DNA from: CAWCTD01 sp963798455
GTDB taxonomy: Bacteria > Acidobacteriota > Terriglobia > Bryobacterales > Bryobacteraceae
NCBI GenBank assembly: GCA_963798455.1
Contig: CAWCTD010000003.1
Location: 2,170,001 to 2,234,000 of the forward strand
DNA: 64,000 bases
Reading direction: 5' to 3'
Numbering within the stretch: position 1 is the first letter of the stretch; each line of letters opens with the position of its first letter. The position numbers and the translations under genes are program-made. The notes beneath the pieces were generated by a model, which saw nothing but the letters and a program-made list of their open reading frames with translations, ran no database searches and had not been told where the DNA came from. Shown piece by piece: positions 26,223-35,982 of this stretch.

Positions 26223-28766
26223 TTACCGTTGCCAGAGGATTTGAGGAGCCTCCAGGGGAACCGCGACGCCGGGATAGCGAGGTATCAGCCGCGGCGTATA
26301 GTCTCCAGCCGGCCGGTTCGCGGGCGCCGAAGCCTGATACACGTATTCTCCGGCCGTGTCCAGTTGACAGACACTCGTCATCTCGTGCCGCACCGGCCCG
26401 TCGTCCGCGGCCCCCTCGGCATAGAGTTCAACCTTCACCGCATTCGGGTCGAGGTCACCCAAGTGGACCTGAACCTCGAACACGTGCTGCTGTGCCTCGG
26501 TCTGGACCTTCATCTCACCGAAGTGCAGCCCTGCCCATTTCAGTTCCAAGGCGCGCTTCCAGTCAACCACCCGCCTGCCCACCGCGCCGTTGCCGTCCGT
26601 GCGCTCGAGGTAGGCTGCCGCGGCCGGTAGATAGTGCTGCTCGGTGTATTGGCGAACCGTGCGGTTGGCGGAGAAACGCGGCGTCAAACGCGCCATGCTT
26701 TCCCGCATTCGCGCCACCCACGCCGTAGGGATTCCCCGCTCGTCGCGGGCATAGAACTCGGGGATTACCTGGTGTTCGAGCAGGTCGTACAGCGCTTCCG
26801 CTTCCACGGCATCCCAGGCTGGATCCTCACCACGATCCCGGCCGTCCCCTAACGCCCACCCGACTTCAGGCGTATAAGCTTCCTCCCACCAGCCGTCCAG
26901 TTCAGACAGGTTGATGCCCCCGTTGACCAGCACCTTCATGCCGCTCGTCCCGCTAGCTTCCCAGGGCCTCCGCGGCGTATTGATCCACAGATCCACCCCC
27001 TGCACCAGGTGCTCCGTCAAGAGCATGTCGTAGTCACTCAGAAAGGTCGCATGGGGGCGCACTTCGGGTTGACGGATGAAACGGATCCACTCCTGAATCA
27101 AGGCCTGTCCCGCCTGGTCCGCGGGGTGCGCCTTACCGGCAATGATGATTTGCACGGGGCGCTCAGGGTCGGTGAGGATGCGACGCAGCCGGCCGGGGTC
27201 GTGCAGAAGCAGGTTGGGTCTCTTGTAAGTCGCGAAGCGGCGCGCGAAGCCCATCGTCAGCGCGTTAGGGTCAAACATATGCCTCGCGGCCTCGACCTCC
27301 TCGGGCGGCGCGCCGGAAGCGGCCAGTTGCTGCGACAATCGTTCGCGCGCGTATTCCACCAGAGACTTGGTGGCAGAGGCGCGAAACTGCCACAGCTTGG
27401 TGTCGGAGACACGCCGGATGTCCTCCCCGAGGGTTTCCGTCGTCCCCAGCCACCTGTCCTTCCCGCAGGTCTGGGTCCAGAGATCGTCGGCTGCCGCCGA
27501 GTCCCAACTTGGCATATGGACCCCGTTGGTCACGTGCCCGACCGGTATTTCGTCCTCCGGCCAGTGCGGGAAGAGAGGCAAGAAGATCCGCCGGCTGACC
27601 TTGCCGTGCAAGCGACTCACGCCATTGACCGCTCCGCTCCCCCGTATGGCCAGATACGCCATGTTGAAATCCTCGGCCGGTTCGTTCGGGTTCTGGCGCC
27701 CGAGAGCCAGTAGGTCGTCGGACGTGATGCCGAGCTTCTGGCGTGCATATCCACCCAGGTACTGCTCGATGAGGTCCGGATGAAATCGGTCGAAGCCGGC
27801 GGCGACCGCCGTGTGCGTAGTGAACAGGTTCCCTGCTCTGGTAACGGCGAGCGCGGCTTCGAACGGCTGCCCTGTCTCCTCCATGAAGTTGCGGGCGCGT
27901 TCCAACACGGCGAAGGCCGCATGCCCCTCATTCAGGTGACAGACTTGAGGCTGGATGCCGAGCGCGCGAAGCAGCCGCCATCCACCGATGCCGAGGAGCA
28001 GTTCCTGCTTTAGGCGTAGCTCCGGCCCGCCGCCATAGAGCTCGCTGGTGATGCCTCGATGAGCGGGGAAGTTCGCGGCGTCGTTGCTGTCGAGCAGGTA
28101 CAGCTTCACCCTGCCGACCTGGACCTGCCAGGCGCGTAGCCAGACTGAGTAACCGGGTAACGCAATCTCCAGCCGCAGCCACTCGCCGTCCGGCCCGCGC
28201 AAGGGCGTGACCGGCAATTGCCCGGGATCGTTGTACGGGAAGAGGGCCTGTTGCGCTCCGTCCTTGTCGATGACTTGGCGAAAATAGCCTTGCTGGTAGA
28301 GCAGCCCCACGCCTGCCACAGGCACGCCCAGATCGCTGGCGGCCTTGAGCTGGTCGCCCGCCACGTTGCCCAGCCCGCCCGAGTAGATGGGCAGAGCTTC
28401 GCTCAACATGAATTCCATGCTGAAATAAGCCACCGAGGTCAGCGGGGCGCCGGCATGATTCCGCTGAAACCACGAGGCCGAGTTCGCCGCGCGCCGTTTG
28501 GACTCGACGAGGTCATCGACACGCTGGCGGAAAACGGAATCGGCCAGCACGCGTTCAAGCTGATCCCGCGAGACCGTCTGCAGGACAACCCAGGGGTTGT
28601 GCGTGAGTTCCCAGAGCGCCGGATCAAGCTGCTGCCACACTGCGTCGGCACGGTGGTTCCATGACCAGCGCATGTCCAGGGCCAGCTCGGCCAGGGGATC
28701 GAATCCCTCGATTTCGGTGGGAAGAAGGCTGTAGATCGGATGGCTGACGCGCCTATGTTTGCTCAT
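26223..28766 (-). CDS. glgP: Glycogen/alpha-glucan phosphorylase (GT35)
   Basis: From ATG 28766 the product is 847 residues. An N-terminal DUF3417 region (WSWNHRADAVWQQLDPALW) identifies the shorter bacterial/archaeal alpha-glucan phosphorylase type. The catalytic core holds SMEFMLSEALPIYSGGLG, HLNEGHAAFAVLE and the pyridoxal-phosphate lysine in EASGTSGMKVLVNGG. It releases glucose-1-phosphate from glycogen or maltodextrin. Its ATG overlaps the TGA of the phosphoglucomutase gene by 4 bases, so the pair is probably translationally coupled and makes glucose-6-phosphate from stored glycogen. The frame continues upstream, but only inside the previous gene. Confidence 0.92.
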   Translation of the reverse strand: MSKHRRVSHPIYSLLPTEIEGFDPLAELALDMRWSWNHRADAVWQQLDPALWELTHNPWVVLQTVSRDQLERVLADSVFRQRVDDLVESKRRAANSASWFQRNHAGAPLTSVAYFSMEFMLSEALPIYSGGLGNVAGDQLKAASDLGVPVAGVGLLYQQGYFRQVIDKDGAQQALFPYNDPGQLPVTPLRGPDGEWLRLEIALPGYSVWLRAWQVQVGRVKLYLLDSNDAANFPAHRGITSELYGGGPELRLKQELLLGIGGWRLLRALGIQPQVCHLNEGHAAFAVLERARNFMEETGQPFEAALAVTRAGNLFTTHTAVAAGFDRFHPDLIEQYLGGYARQKLGITSDDLLALGRQNPNEPAEDFNMAYLAIRGSGAVNGVSRLHGKVSRRIFLPLFPHWPEDEIPVGHVTNGVHMPSWDSAAADDLWTQTCGKDRWLGTTETLGEDIRRVSDTKLWQFRASATKSLVEYARERLSQQLAASGAPPEEVEAARHMFDPNALTMGFARRFATYKRPNLLLHDPGRLRRILTDPERPVQIIIAGKAHPADQAGQALIQEWIRFIRQPEVRPHATFLSDYDMLLTEHLVQGVDLWINTPRRPWEASGTSGMKVLVNGGINLSELDGWWEEAYTPEVGWALGDGRDRGEDPAWDAVEAEALYDLLEHQVIPEFYARDERGIPTAWVARMRESMARLTPRFSANRTVRQYTEQHYLPAAAAYLERTDGNGAVGRRVVDWKRALELKWAGLHFGEMKVQTEAQQHVFEVQVHLGDLDPNAVKVELYAEGAADDGPVRHEMTSVCQLDTAGEYVYQASAPANRPAGDYTPRLIPRYPGVAVPLEAPQILWQR

Positions 28767-30406
28767 GATTCGCTGCCCTTGCCTCGCTCCGTAGCCGCCG
28801 CCAGGGTATCGCCGACGATGGCCTGTGCTTCCTCCAGAATACGGCGCAGATGCTCCGCGCCGCGAAAGCTCTCCGCATAGATCTTGTAAATACTTTCCGT
28901 TCCCGACGGGCGCGCCGCGAACCATCCGGTCTCCGACACCACCTTCAGCCCGCCAATGGGAGCCCCGTTGCCTGGAGCGTGAGTGAGTATGGTTTGGATC
29001 TTTGACCCAGCCAGATCCTGGAACCGCACTTGCCCCGGAGACAGCTTTTCGAGAATCTCTTTTTGCTCCGGCGTAGCCGGCGCGTCCACACGCTGGTAAA
29101 AAGGCTCGCCAAACTCGAGGGTCAGTTCACGGTAGATTTCACCGGGGTCGCGGCCCATGCGGGCCGTGATCTCCGCTGCAAGAAGCGCCAGTATGATGCC
29201 GTCCTTGTCCGTTGTCCAGACAGTGCCATCCAGGCGAACGAAAGAGGCGCCCGCGCTTTCTTCGCCCCCGAAGCCGAGGGAGCCGTCGAGCAGGCCATCC
29301 ACAAACCACTTGAAACCGACCGGCACCTCGTACAGTTTGCGGCCCAGCTTTGCGGTGACGCGGTCCATCATCTGGCTGCTCACCATGGTCTTGCCCACCG
29401 CCGCCTCCATCGGCCACTTCGGCCGGTGCTGGAAAAGATAGAAGATGGCGGCCGAAAGGTAATGATTGGGAGGAAGCAGGCCCGCGCCCCTGGTGACGAC
29501 CCCGTGACGGTCATGGTCGGTGTCGCAGGCAAAGGCGATATCGAAGCGGTCCTTCAGGCCGATCAGCCTCTGCATCGCATACGGCGAGGAGGGATCCATG
29601 CGGATCTGGCCGTCCCAATCTAGCGTCATGAAAGCGAAGGCGGGGTCCACGGCATCGTTGACGACGCGGAGATTCAGCCCGTAGCGCTCGGCGATCGGGC
29701 CCCAGTAGTGGACGCCGGCGCCGCCAAGCGGGTCCACCCCCAGGCTGATCTTCGCGCCCCGAATGGCGTCCATGTCGATCACATTGCCGAGATCCCCGAT
29801 GTAAGACCCGAGGTAGTCGTGCCGCTGCGTGGTAGAAGCGCGAAGCGCTTTCTCGATAGGAATCCTGTTAACGCCGCGAAGACCATGCTCGAGAAACTCG
29901 TTCGCCTTCGCCTCGATCCAGCCGGTAACAGCGGTTTCGGCCGGCCCGCCGCTCGGCGGGTTGTACTTGAAACCGCCGTCCCGGGGCGGATTGTGCGAGG
30001 GCGTGATCACGATTCCGTCCGCAAGTCCCACTTTGCGCCCGCGGTTGTGCGTGAGAATCGCGTGGGAAATGGCCGGGGTGGGCGTGTACTCGTCTCCCTC
30101 CGCGATCATCACTTCCCCGCCGTTGGCCGCTAGCACCTCCAGTGCGCTGGCGTGCGCGGGCGCGGAGAGGGCGTGTGTGTCCATGCCGAGAAACAGCGGG
30201 CCATCGATCTTCTGCTGTTTCCGATAGAGGCAAATCGCTTGACTGATCGCGAGGACATGCCACTCGTTGAAAGTTCTGTCGAAAGCCGACCCGCGGTGCC
30301 CCGACGTGCCGAAGGCCACCCGCTGTTGGGGAATGCCGGCGTCCGGGCGATCGGCGTAGTATGCGGCCACCAGCTTGGGGATGTCGACCAACTCAGAACG
30401 TCTCAA
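28763..30406 (-). CDS. pgm: Phosphoglucomutase (alpha-D-glucose phosphate-specific)
   Basis: A 547-residue protein of the alpha-phosphohexomutase superfamily, interconverting glucose-1- and glucose-6-phosphate. The N-terminal RVAFGTSGHRGSAFDRTFNE is the signature of the Pgm subfamily. Phosphoserine loop TPSHNPPRDGG, metal-binding DTDHDRHG and sugar-binding GEESAGASF follow, with phosphate-binding RPSGTESIYKIYAES near the end. The start is TTG, since no in-frame ATG exists before an upstream stop. It is coupled to glgP downstream and follows the sortase gene by 37 bases on the same strand. Confidence 0.94.
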   Translation of the reverse strand: MRRSELVDIPKLVAAYYADRPDAGIPQQRVAFGTSGHRGSAFDRTFNEWHVLAISQAICLYRKQQKIDGPLFLGMDTHALSAPAHASALEVLAANGGEVMIAEGDEYTPTPAISHAILTHNRGRKVGLADGIVITPSHNPPRDGGFKYNPPSGGPAETAVTGWIEAKANEFLEHGLRGVNRIPIEKALRASTTQRHDYLGSYIGDLGNVIDMDAIRGAKISLGVDPLGGAGVHYWGPIAERYGLNLRVVNDAVDPAFAFMTLDWDGQIRMDPSSPYAMQRLIGLKDRFDIAFACDTDHDRHGVVTRGAGLLPPNHYLSAAIFYLFQHRPKWPMEAAVGKTMVSSQMMDRVTAKLGRKLYEVPVGFKWFVDGLLDGSLGFGGEESAGASFVRLDGTVWTTDKDGIILALLAAEITARMGRDPGEIYRELTLEFGEPFYQRVDAPATPEQKEILEKLSPGQVRFQDLAGSKIQTILTHAPGNGAPIGGLKVVSETGWFAARPSGTESIYKIYAESFRGAEHLRRILEEAQAIVGDTLAAATERGKGSES

Positions 30407-30443
30407 CTGGCTTTCCAGCTCTTGGATTGACGGTCACTCTGGT

Positions 30444-31076
30444 TCATCCTCCGATTCTCTCGGCCCGCACAATGAAGCGGTCGGGAGCAGATCCCACATA
30501 GTAGAACGGGTAGCAGGTCACAAGCGTCAAAGCCTCACTTGTGGAGGGCGCCAGGACTTCGACCGCATCCGGTGTGACCACCCTTGTGGATGTTACACGG
30601 TAGCGGTATCGCGCCCGCGGTGTGATGAGAAGGATGATGTCATTGGGTCGAATGTTCCGTAGCGGCCTGAAGAAGGTATCCCGATGCCCGGCTATGCCCA
30701 CGTTGCCGCCTTGCCCTGGGAGTGCGGTGTTATCTATGTGGCCCACCGCGTGCCGGAGAGTGCCTTCATCCGTGCCCTCGGCCACTACTGCGGAGACGCC
30801 CAACCTCGGAATCTCGATCAGCCCCACCACGGCGCCTTTCCCCGGGGCAGCGGCCTCCGCTTGGCGCCGGGTAAGCCCGGCTTGAGAAGCCATGGGAGGC
30901 TTCAAGACCTCCTGTGCGGCTAGCCGCTGGAGTTCCCCGCCCTGCCACTTCTGATAAAACCACATGTCCGCAAGAAAGAAAGCGCAGTAACCTAAGGTCA
31001 CGGTGGCGGCGGCAAAAAGAATTCGTTGACCCCATCTCAGCAACTGACTCCGCCTCTTCTCCACGGCAGTTCTCAC
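30444..31076 (-). CDS. Class D-like sortase
   Basis: A 210-residue membrane-anchored cysteine transpeptidase: one N-terminal TM helix (about 17-37), then the sortase barrel. Catalytic His131 is in GIAGHRDTFF, Cys188 in TLVTCYPF and Arg200 or Arg204 in DRFIVRA, all present. The TLVTCYPFYYVGSAPxRF pattern is typical of class D sortases. It should cleave an LPxT-A-type sorting signal and attach proteins to a target or to each other. A matching LPKTA protein is encoded two genes upstream. Its ATG overlaps the stop of the VWFA gene by 4 bases. Confidence 0.9.
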   Translation of the reverse strand: MRTAVEKRRSQLLRWGQRILFAAATVTLGYCAFFLADMWFYQKWQGGELQRLAAQEVLKPPMASQAGLTRRQAEAAAPGKGAVVGLIEIPRLGVSAVVAEGTDEGTLRHAVGHIDNTALPGQGGNVGIAGHRDTFFRPLRNIRPNDIILLITPRARYRYRVTSTRVVTPDAVEVLAPSTSEALTLVTCYPFYYVGSAPDRFIVRAERIGG

Positions 31077-32077
31077 TGGACAGGCTTTCCTGGGTTGCGT
31101 GAAGGACCGGTTCGCTTTGCCGCCGCGATGTAGCCGGTTCGGGTGCGCACAAACAGGCTGCCGCGGTGGGGCGCCCGAGCACTGACCTGAACGGCGCGGT
31201 ACGTGCCGTCGATCTTCTTGTTCGTGGGGATATACCCGAGCGTGTACTGGCTGCGAATGTCCTGCGCAATCCGTTTGCAGATGCCTACCACCGGACCGAT
31301 CTCTTCTGGGAAGAACGCCTCGCCGCCGGTGGCCTGCGCGAGTTTCTTCAATACCCCCGGGTTGCGGTCCTCGTCGTACTCATCGAAGAGTCCGATCGTG
31401 TAGATGATGGTGTTGGATTCTTCGGACATCCGCATGATCTGAGCCAGGCTGTGGGTGCTGGCGTTGTCGCCTCCGTCGCTGATGACGATCAGCGCCTTCT
31501 TGTCGCGGTTTCCCATTTCTACGTGTTGCAGCGACAGAGAGATCGCGTCATAGAGCGCCGTCTTGCCCACCGTCGCCAGCCCTGAGATCGCTTGCTCCAG
31601 TTCAGAGGTGTTTCCGGTAAACCGGACGTGGTCGGGAAGGCCGAGCGATGCGGTGTCGCTGAAGTTGACTACGAACATCTGGTCATCGGGGTTGCTGGAG
31701 CGGGCGAAGGTTCCAGCCGCGGCCACCACGTCCCGGATCTTCCGCTGCATGCTCCCGCTATGGTCAACCACCAGACCTACGGTAACGGGAATGTCCTCGT
31801 GCCGGAAGAGGACGAGTTGCTGAGGCACGCCATCCTCGTACACCTGAAAATCTTCCTCCCGAAGTCCGGAGACGGGGTTGCCCCTTCGGCCGGTTACGGT
31901 GGCGTGCAACACCACCAAGTCAACGTCCACCGATATTCTGTATGGCCCTGCATCCTGGGTCTTTGGCGCTGACGGCGCCTGCGTTCCATCACAGGCGCCG
32001 ACAAGGATCAACAGGAATGTCAGAAGGGCGCGGATCTTGCCATACCCGAACCCTCTCTGGGGAGAGAGCGCCCTCAT
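31073..32077 (-). CDS. VWFA-domain lipoprotein (acidobacterial type)
   Basis: A 334-residue protein with a lipoprotein-like signal (LLILVGAC, Cys29). An Ig-like N-terminal segment (VVLHATVTGRRGNPVSGLREEDFQVYEDG, split here by 40 residues of context) is the known start of the VWFA-related acidobacterial domain. The metal-ion-dependent adhesion site is DHSGS (about 105-109), with later VISDGGDN. Such proteins mediate surface protein contacts. It lies between the LPKTA substrate and the sortase, overlapping the latter by 4 bases. This family is one of the best hints of Acidobacteriota in the window. Confidence 0.88.
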   Translation of the reverse strand: MRALSPQRGFGYGKIRALLTFLLILVGACDGTQAPSAPKTQDAGPYRISVDVDLVVLHATVTGRRGNPVSGLREEDFQVYEDGVPQQLVLFRHEDIPVTVGLVVDHSGSMQRKIRDVVAAAGTFARSSNPDDQMFVVNFSDTASLGLPDHVRFTGNTSELEQAISGLATVGKTALYDAISLSLQHVEMGNRDKKALIVISDGGDNASTHSLAQIMRMSEESNTIIYTIGLFDEYDEDRNPGVLKKLAQATGGEAFFPEEIGPVVGICKRIAQDIRSQYTLGYIPTNKKIDGTYRAVQVSARAPHRGSLFVRTRTGYIAAAKRTGPSRNPGKPVQ

Positions 32078-32110
32078 TCCACCCCCTCCTGCTATTCTAG
32101 CGAGGACTGT

Positions 32111-32827
32111 CTAGTCGATCCGCTTGGCAACAGCCCGAAGCGAAAAAGCGGCCCCGAGCGAGAGGAAACCGATCAGGCCCAGGAGCGGCAGCGGGCTGGC
32201 CGTCTTTGGCAGTTGCTCGGGCGTCTTCGCGGAGGCCACCTGGGCCGGTTGAGCGGGGGCGCGACCGAAGACCTCGGCAGTCTGGGCCTCTTCGCCGCTC
32301 GGTTTCTGGACCTTGATGGGAGCCTTCTTCATCGCCATTACGTGCGGCTCGGTCATGGTCTTGGCCGGCTTCGTCGTGTTCGCGGCCATCTCGGACGGCA
32401 TGGAAGCAACGGGTTGGTTCGTGCGCTTGGCCAGCTCGACGGCTCTTACTTTCGGGTACACAAACTCGTGGCCGAAGGTGTCGCCGGGATAGAACCACGC
32501 CCTCACCGCCTCTGGCGCCCCGCTGGCTCTCTCCTCAAACGTAATGATGGGCTTGCCGGTAGGATGCAGGCGATAGTCCGGAATGGCAAGGAACGTCCCA
32601 TACAAGTGGGTTTCGTCTTTGTTGAAAACTTCAACGATGTTGCGATCCGCGAGGGAATCCATTAGCTTGAAAACATAGGTTCCGGGCGGCAATACCTGGC
32701 CGGGAATCTCCACCGGCTGGCCGAACGTGATATCGGTCTTCTGGTCCCATACATCAGCCTTGGCAAGCGGCGACATCATGGCGAGCATGCCCAGGCCGAT
32801 CCATGCGAGTGCTTGGAAGTGCTTCAT
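32111..32827 (-). CDS. Probable sortase substrate with LPKTA sorting signal
   Basis: From ATG 32827 (AAGGA upstream) the product is 238 residues. A signal peptide (1-24, ending AKA) is followed by a beta-rich domain (FGQPVEIPGQVLPPGTYVFKL opens it, with an EVFNKDETHLYGTFLAIPDY segment typical of acidobacterial secreted proteins). A Pro/Lys/Ala-rich linker leads to a C-terminal LPKTA (206-210), a hydrophobic helix and a basic tail RAVAKRID. That tripartite tail is the classical sortase sorting signal. It is the first gene of the sortase operon and its likely cargo. Confidence 0.85.
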   Translation of the reverse strand: MKHFQALAWIGLGMLAMMSPLAKADVWDQKTDITFGQPVEIPGQVLPPGTYVFKLMDSLADRNIVEVFNKDETHLYGTFLAIPDYRLHPTGKPIITFEERASGAPEAVRAWFYPGDTFGHEFVYPKVRAVELAKRTNQPVASMPSEMAANTTKPAKTMTEPHVMAMKKAPIKVQKPSGEEAQTAEVFGRAPAQPAQVASAKTPEQLPKTASPLPLLGLIGFLSLGAAFSLRAVAKRID

Positions 32828-33257
32828 AGGTCCTTCTCCGTTTCTGCAGTCAAACCTCAAACTTCAACTTAGTTTCTTGCGGAGCACGGCTCCAGCCAAA
32901 CGGGTGATCCTTCCCTCGGAGCAGTTTCGACTACCTTTCTCGACAGTCCCTTAGCCGTTGCCAGCTAAGGGTAAGCCCTGGTGCAGCCCGCCAGCACGGG
33001 TGACCAAAACTGCGACAGCACCGCGATTTGCGTCGCAGGATTAGCGGAAGTCGGATTAATTCGCGCCCTTGATCCCGCCGTGCGAAATGGCCCTAACCCC
33101 GCAGGATCCGTGGCCTCGGAGCCGATCCGCCAGGTCTGGCATTCCATCTGCTTACACAGACGGAGGTCGCTCCACGGCATCGGGAGTAATGAGGTCAATC
33201 GTGCGCACATCAAGTTCTGCCCTGGGAGCCTGTGGTGAAAGTGAGTTGAGGGGTTTT
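32828..33257. promoter_or_regulatory. Divergent intergenic region with two hairpins
   Basis: About 430 bases between the sortase operon (-) and the M16 peptidase gene (+). It contains CCCTTAGC/GCTAAGGG (32948-32971, 8-bp stem) and CTGCGAC/GTCGCAG (33010-33038, 7-bp stem). No convincing ORF or riboswitch consensus is seen. Promoters of both directions should lie here, but no strong -35/-10 pair stands out. Confidence 0.5.
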
Positions 33258-35948
33258 GTGGTGCCACAGTCCGGCCGCGGGATGTTCCTGACTTTGAGCC
33301 TGACTGTTCTGTTGGGTGGAATGCTGGTCGATTGCCGTATGAACAAGCCGGCCGGTCAGGACGATACCGTCTTGCGCGACACCTTGAAGAACGGTCTCCG
33401 CGTGGTGATCGTCCCCAACCGGCTGGCCCCGGTCGTCACCACGGTGGTGAATTATCGCGTCGGCTCGGACGAGGCGCCTGAAGGCTTTCCGGGAACGGCG
33501 CACGCCCAGGAGCACATGATGTTCCGTGGCAGCCCGGAACTTTCGGCGGACCAGTTGGCGAACATCTCCGCCAGCATGGGCGGCATGTTCGATGCCGACA
33601 CGCAGCAGATGTTGACCCAGTACTTCTTCACCGTGCCCGCCGAGGACCTCGGTGCGGCTCTGCACATCGAAGCCATACGAATGCGAGGCGTCCTGGACAG
33701 CGAGAAACTGTGGAACCAGGAGAGGGGCGCCATCGAGCAGGAAGTGGCCCAGGATCTTTCCAACCCGGAGTACGTCTTCTACACCAAGCTTTTGGGGGCC
33801 ATGTTCAAAGGGACACCCTACGCTCACGACGCCTTGGGCACGCGACCTTCCTTCGACAAGACCACGGGGGCCATGCTCAAGACATTCCATGACACCTGGT
33901 ACGCGCCGAATAACGCGGTCCTGGTGGTGGTTGGCGATGTTCAACCAGCACAGGCGTTGGCGGAGATCAAGAAGCTGTTCGGCGAGGTTCCAGGGCGGGA
34001 TCTTCCGCGGCGTCCCGCCTTCCGTCTGCAGCCGGTAACGGCCGAGACGCTCAAGCTCACCACGGACCTCCCCTATGGGATGTCCGTAGTTTCGTTTCGG
34101 ATGCCTGGGTCCAGCAGCCCTGATTTCGCGGCGGCGGAAGTGCTGGCCGACGTGTTGAGCAGCCAGAGAGGGGACCTCTACGCCCTGGTGCCGGCCGGTA
34201 GAGCACTCTTTGCCGGCTTCTCGCTGAACGACCTGCCCGAAGCCAGTTTGGGTTACGCAATGGCGGCCTTTCCTGCAGGTGGTGACGGCGCGGCCTTGGT
34301 CAACGACGTTCATAGCGTCTTGGCCGGCTACCTGAAAAACGGCTTCCCAAGCGACCTCGTGGAGGCCGCCAAGCGGCAAGAGGTGAGCGCGGCGGAGCTT
34401 CAGAAGAACTCCGTGTCAGGGCTGGCGATGGCATGGTCCAAGGCGGTCGCGGCGGAAGGCAGGACTTCTCCCGACGAAGATGTGAAGGCCATCGAACGGG
34501 TTACTCCCGCGGACGTGAATCGTGCGGCCCGAGAGTACCTGGACCCGGACCGCGCCGTGGTGGCCATTCTGAATCCGCAGCCATCAGGCCAGCCCGTGTC
34601 CACAAGGTCTTTCCGAGGCCCCGAATCCTTCGCGCCAAAAGAGACCAGGAATGTCACTCTGCCTTCCTGGGCGGAGACGGCTCTGAAGCGTGTTACCGTG
34701 CCGGCCTCGACCCTGCAGCCCGTGGTCGCCACTCTCCCGAACGGGATCAAGCTCATCGTACAGCCCGAGTCCGCCAGCAATACCGTCAGCATTTACGGGC
34801 ACGTCGAGAACAACCCCGACCTGGAAACGCCGCGGGGCCAGGAGGGCGTGGCGCGGTTGCTGGGGCAGCTCTTCTCCTATGGCACAACCACGCTCGATCG
34901 CCTCTCTTTCCAAAAGGCATTGGACGACATTGGCGCCAGTGAGTCCGCCGGCGCGGACTTTTCGCTGGAGGTGCTCGCCGATCACTTCGACCGTGGAGCG
35001 CAGCTCCTGGCCGACAACGAACTGCATCCAGCCCTGCCCGAGCAAGCCTTCCGGACCGTCCAGCGGCAGCTCGCCGCGACTGTCAGGGGCCAACTCCAGA
35101 GTCCCGACTACTTGACGGACCGGGCCATCCACAGATCGCTATTCCCACGGAACGACCCGACCCTGCGCGAGGCCACGCCGGCGACCATATCGGCGCGAAC
35201 GCTCCAGGACGTGAAGAGCTACTACCAACGTGTCTTCCGGCCCGACTTGACCACCATCGTGGTCATCGGAAGAATCACGCCTGAGAAGGCCCGCCAGGTA
35301 GTTCAAAAGTACTTTGGCGAGTGGAAGACGTCCGGACCCAAGCCCGAGACGGTATTGCCACCCGTTCCAGCCAACCGGCCTTCCACCACCGCGGTCCCGG
35401 ACACCAGCCGGGTGCAGGACAAGGTCACGCTGGCCGAAACCCTTGGGCTCAACCGGGCCGATCCGGACTACTATGCCCTCGAACTGGGGAACCATGTTCT
35501 GGGAGGCGGATTCTATGCCACGCGGCTCTACCGGGACCTGCGGGAGAACGCCGGGCTGGTCTACTTCGTGGCATCGTCGTTCGAGGTGGGGAAGAGCCGG
35601 GCTCTTTACGTCGTCGACTACGCCTGTGACCCTCCTAACGTCTCCAAGGCCAGGGCCATCGTGGAGCGGGATCTGAAGGCGATACAACAGGCGCCGATAA
35701 CGCCCGCGGAGTTGCAGCAGGCCCGGGCGATGCTGCTGCGCGAAATCCCCTTGTCCGAGTCGAGTGTGGACAGCATAGCCGCCGGGTTCATTTCAAGGAC
35801 CACTCTCGGCCTGCCGTTGGATGAGCCCACGCGAGCGGCTCAACGTTACGTAAAGCTCAGCGCCAAACAAATTCAGGCCGCCTATCGGAAGTGGCTCCGT
35901 GCTGGCGATCTGGTTCAAGTGACCGAAGGCCCGAACCCGCCAAGATGA
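33258..35948 (+). CDS. M16-family zinc metallopeptidase, two-domain
   Basis: With GTG 33258/33261 (TGAGGGG upstream) the product is about 896 residues with a signal peptide (FLTLSLTVLLGGML). The N-terminal M16 domain has the inverted zinc motif HAQEH and a downstream GAIEQEV glutamate. Two M16 halves follow the usual pattern of pitrilysin/insulinase relatives; the second half starts near residue 490 (FSYGTTTLDRLSFQKALDDIG) and has no HxxEH. These periplasmic enzymes cleave peptides and small proteins. It is a single gene, convergent with the DnaC-like gene. Confidence 0.85.
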   Translation: MVPQSGRGMFLTLSLTVLLGGMLVDCRMNKPAGQDDTVLRDTLKNGLRVVIVPNRLAPVVTTVVNYRVGSDEAPEGFPGTAHAQEHMMFRGSPELSADQLANISASMGGMFDADTQQMLTQYFFTVPAEDLGAALHIEAIRMRGVLDSEKLWNQERGAIEQEVAQDLSNPEYVFYTKLLGAMFKGTPYAHDALGTRPSFDKTTGAMLKTFHDTWYAPNNAVLVVVGDVQPAQALAEIKKLFGEVPGRDLPRRPAFRLQPVTAETLKLTTDLPYGMSVVSFRMPGSSSPDFAAAEVLADVLSSQRGDLYALVPAGRALFAGFSLNDLPEASLGYAMAAFPAGGDGAALVNDVHSVLAGYLKNGFPSDLVEAAKRQEVSAAELQKNSVSGLAMAWSKAVAAEGRTSPDEDVKAIERVTPADVNRAAREYLDPDRAVVAILNPQPSGQPVSTRSFRGPESFAPKETRNVTLPSWAETALKRVTVPASTLQPVVATLPNGIKLIVQPESASNTVSIYGHVENNPDLETPRGQEGVARLLGQLFSYGTTTLDRLSFQKALDDIGASESAGADFSLEVLADHFDRGAQLLADNELHPALPEQAFRTVQRQLAATVRGQLQSPDYLTDRAIHRSLFPRNDPTLREATPATISARTLQDVKSYYQRVFRPDLTTIVVIGRITPEKARQVVQKYFGEWKTSGPKPETVLPPVPANRPSTTAVPDTSRVQDKVTLAETLGLNRADPDYYALELGNHVLGGGFYATRLYRDLRENAGLVYFVASSFEVGKSRALYVVDYACDPPNVSKARAIVERDLKAIQQAPITPAELQQARAMLLREIPLSESSVDSIAAGFISRTTLGLPLDEPTRAAQRYVKLSAKQIQAAYRKWLRAGDLVQVTEGPNPPR

Positions 35949-35982
35949 ATCTTGCTCTGCCTCTTCGCGTCTTTGCGTGAGC

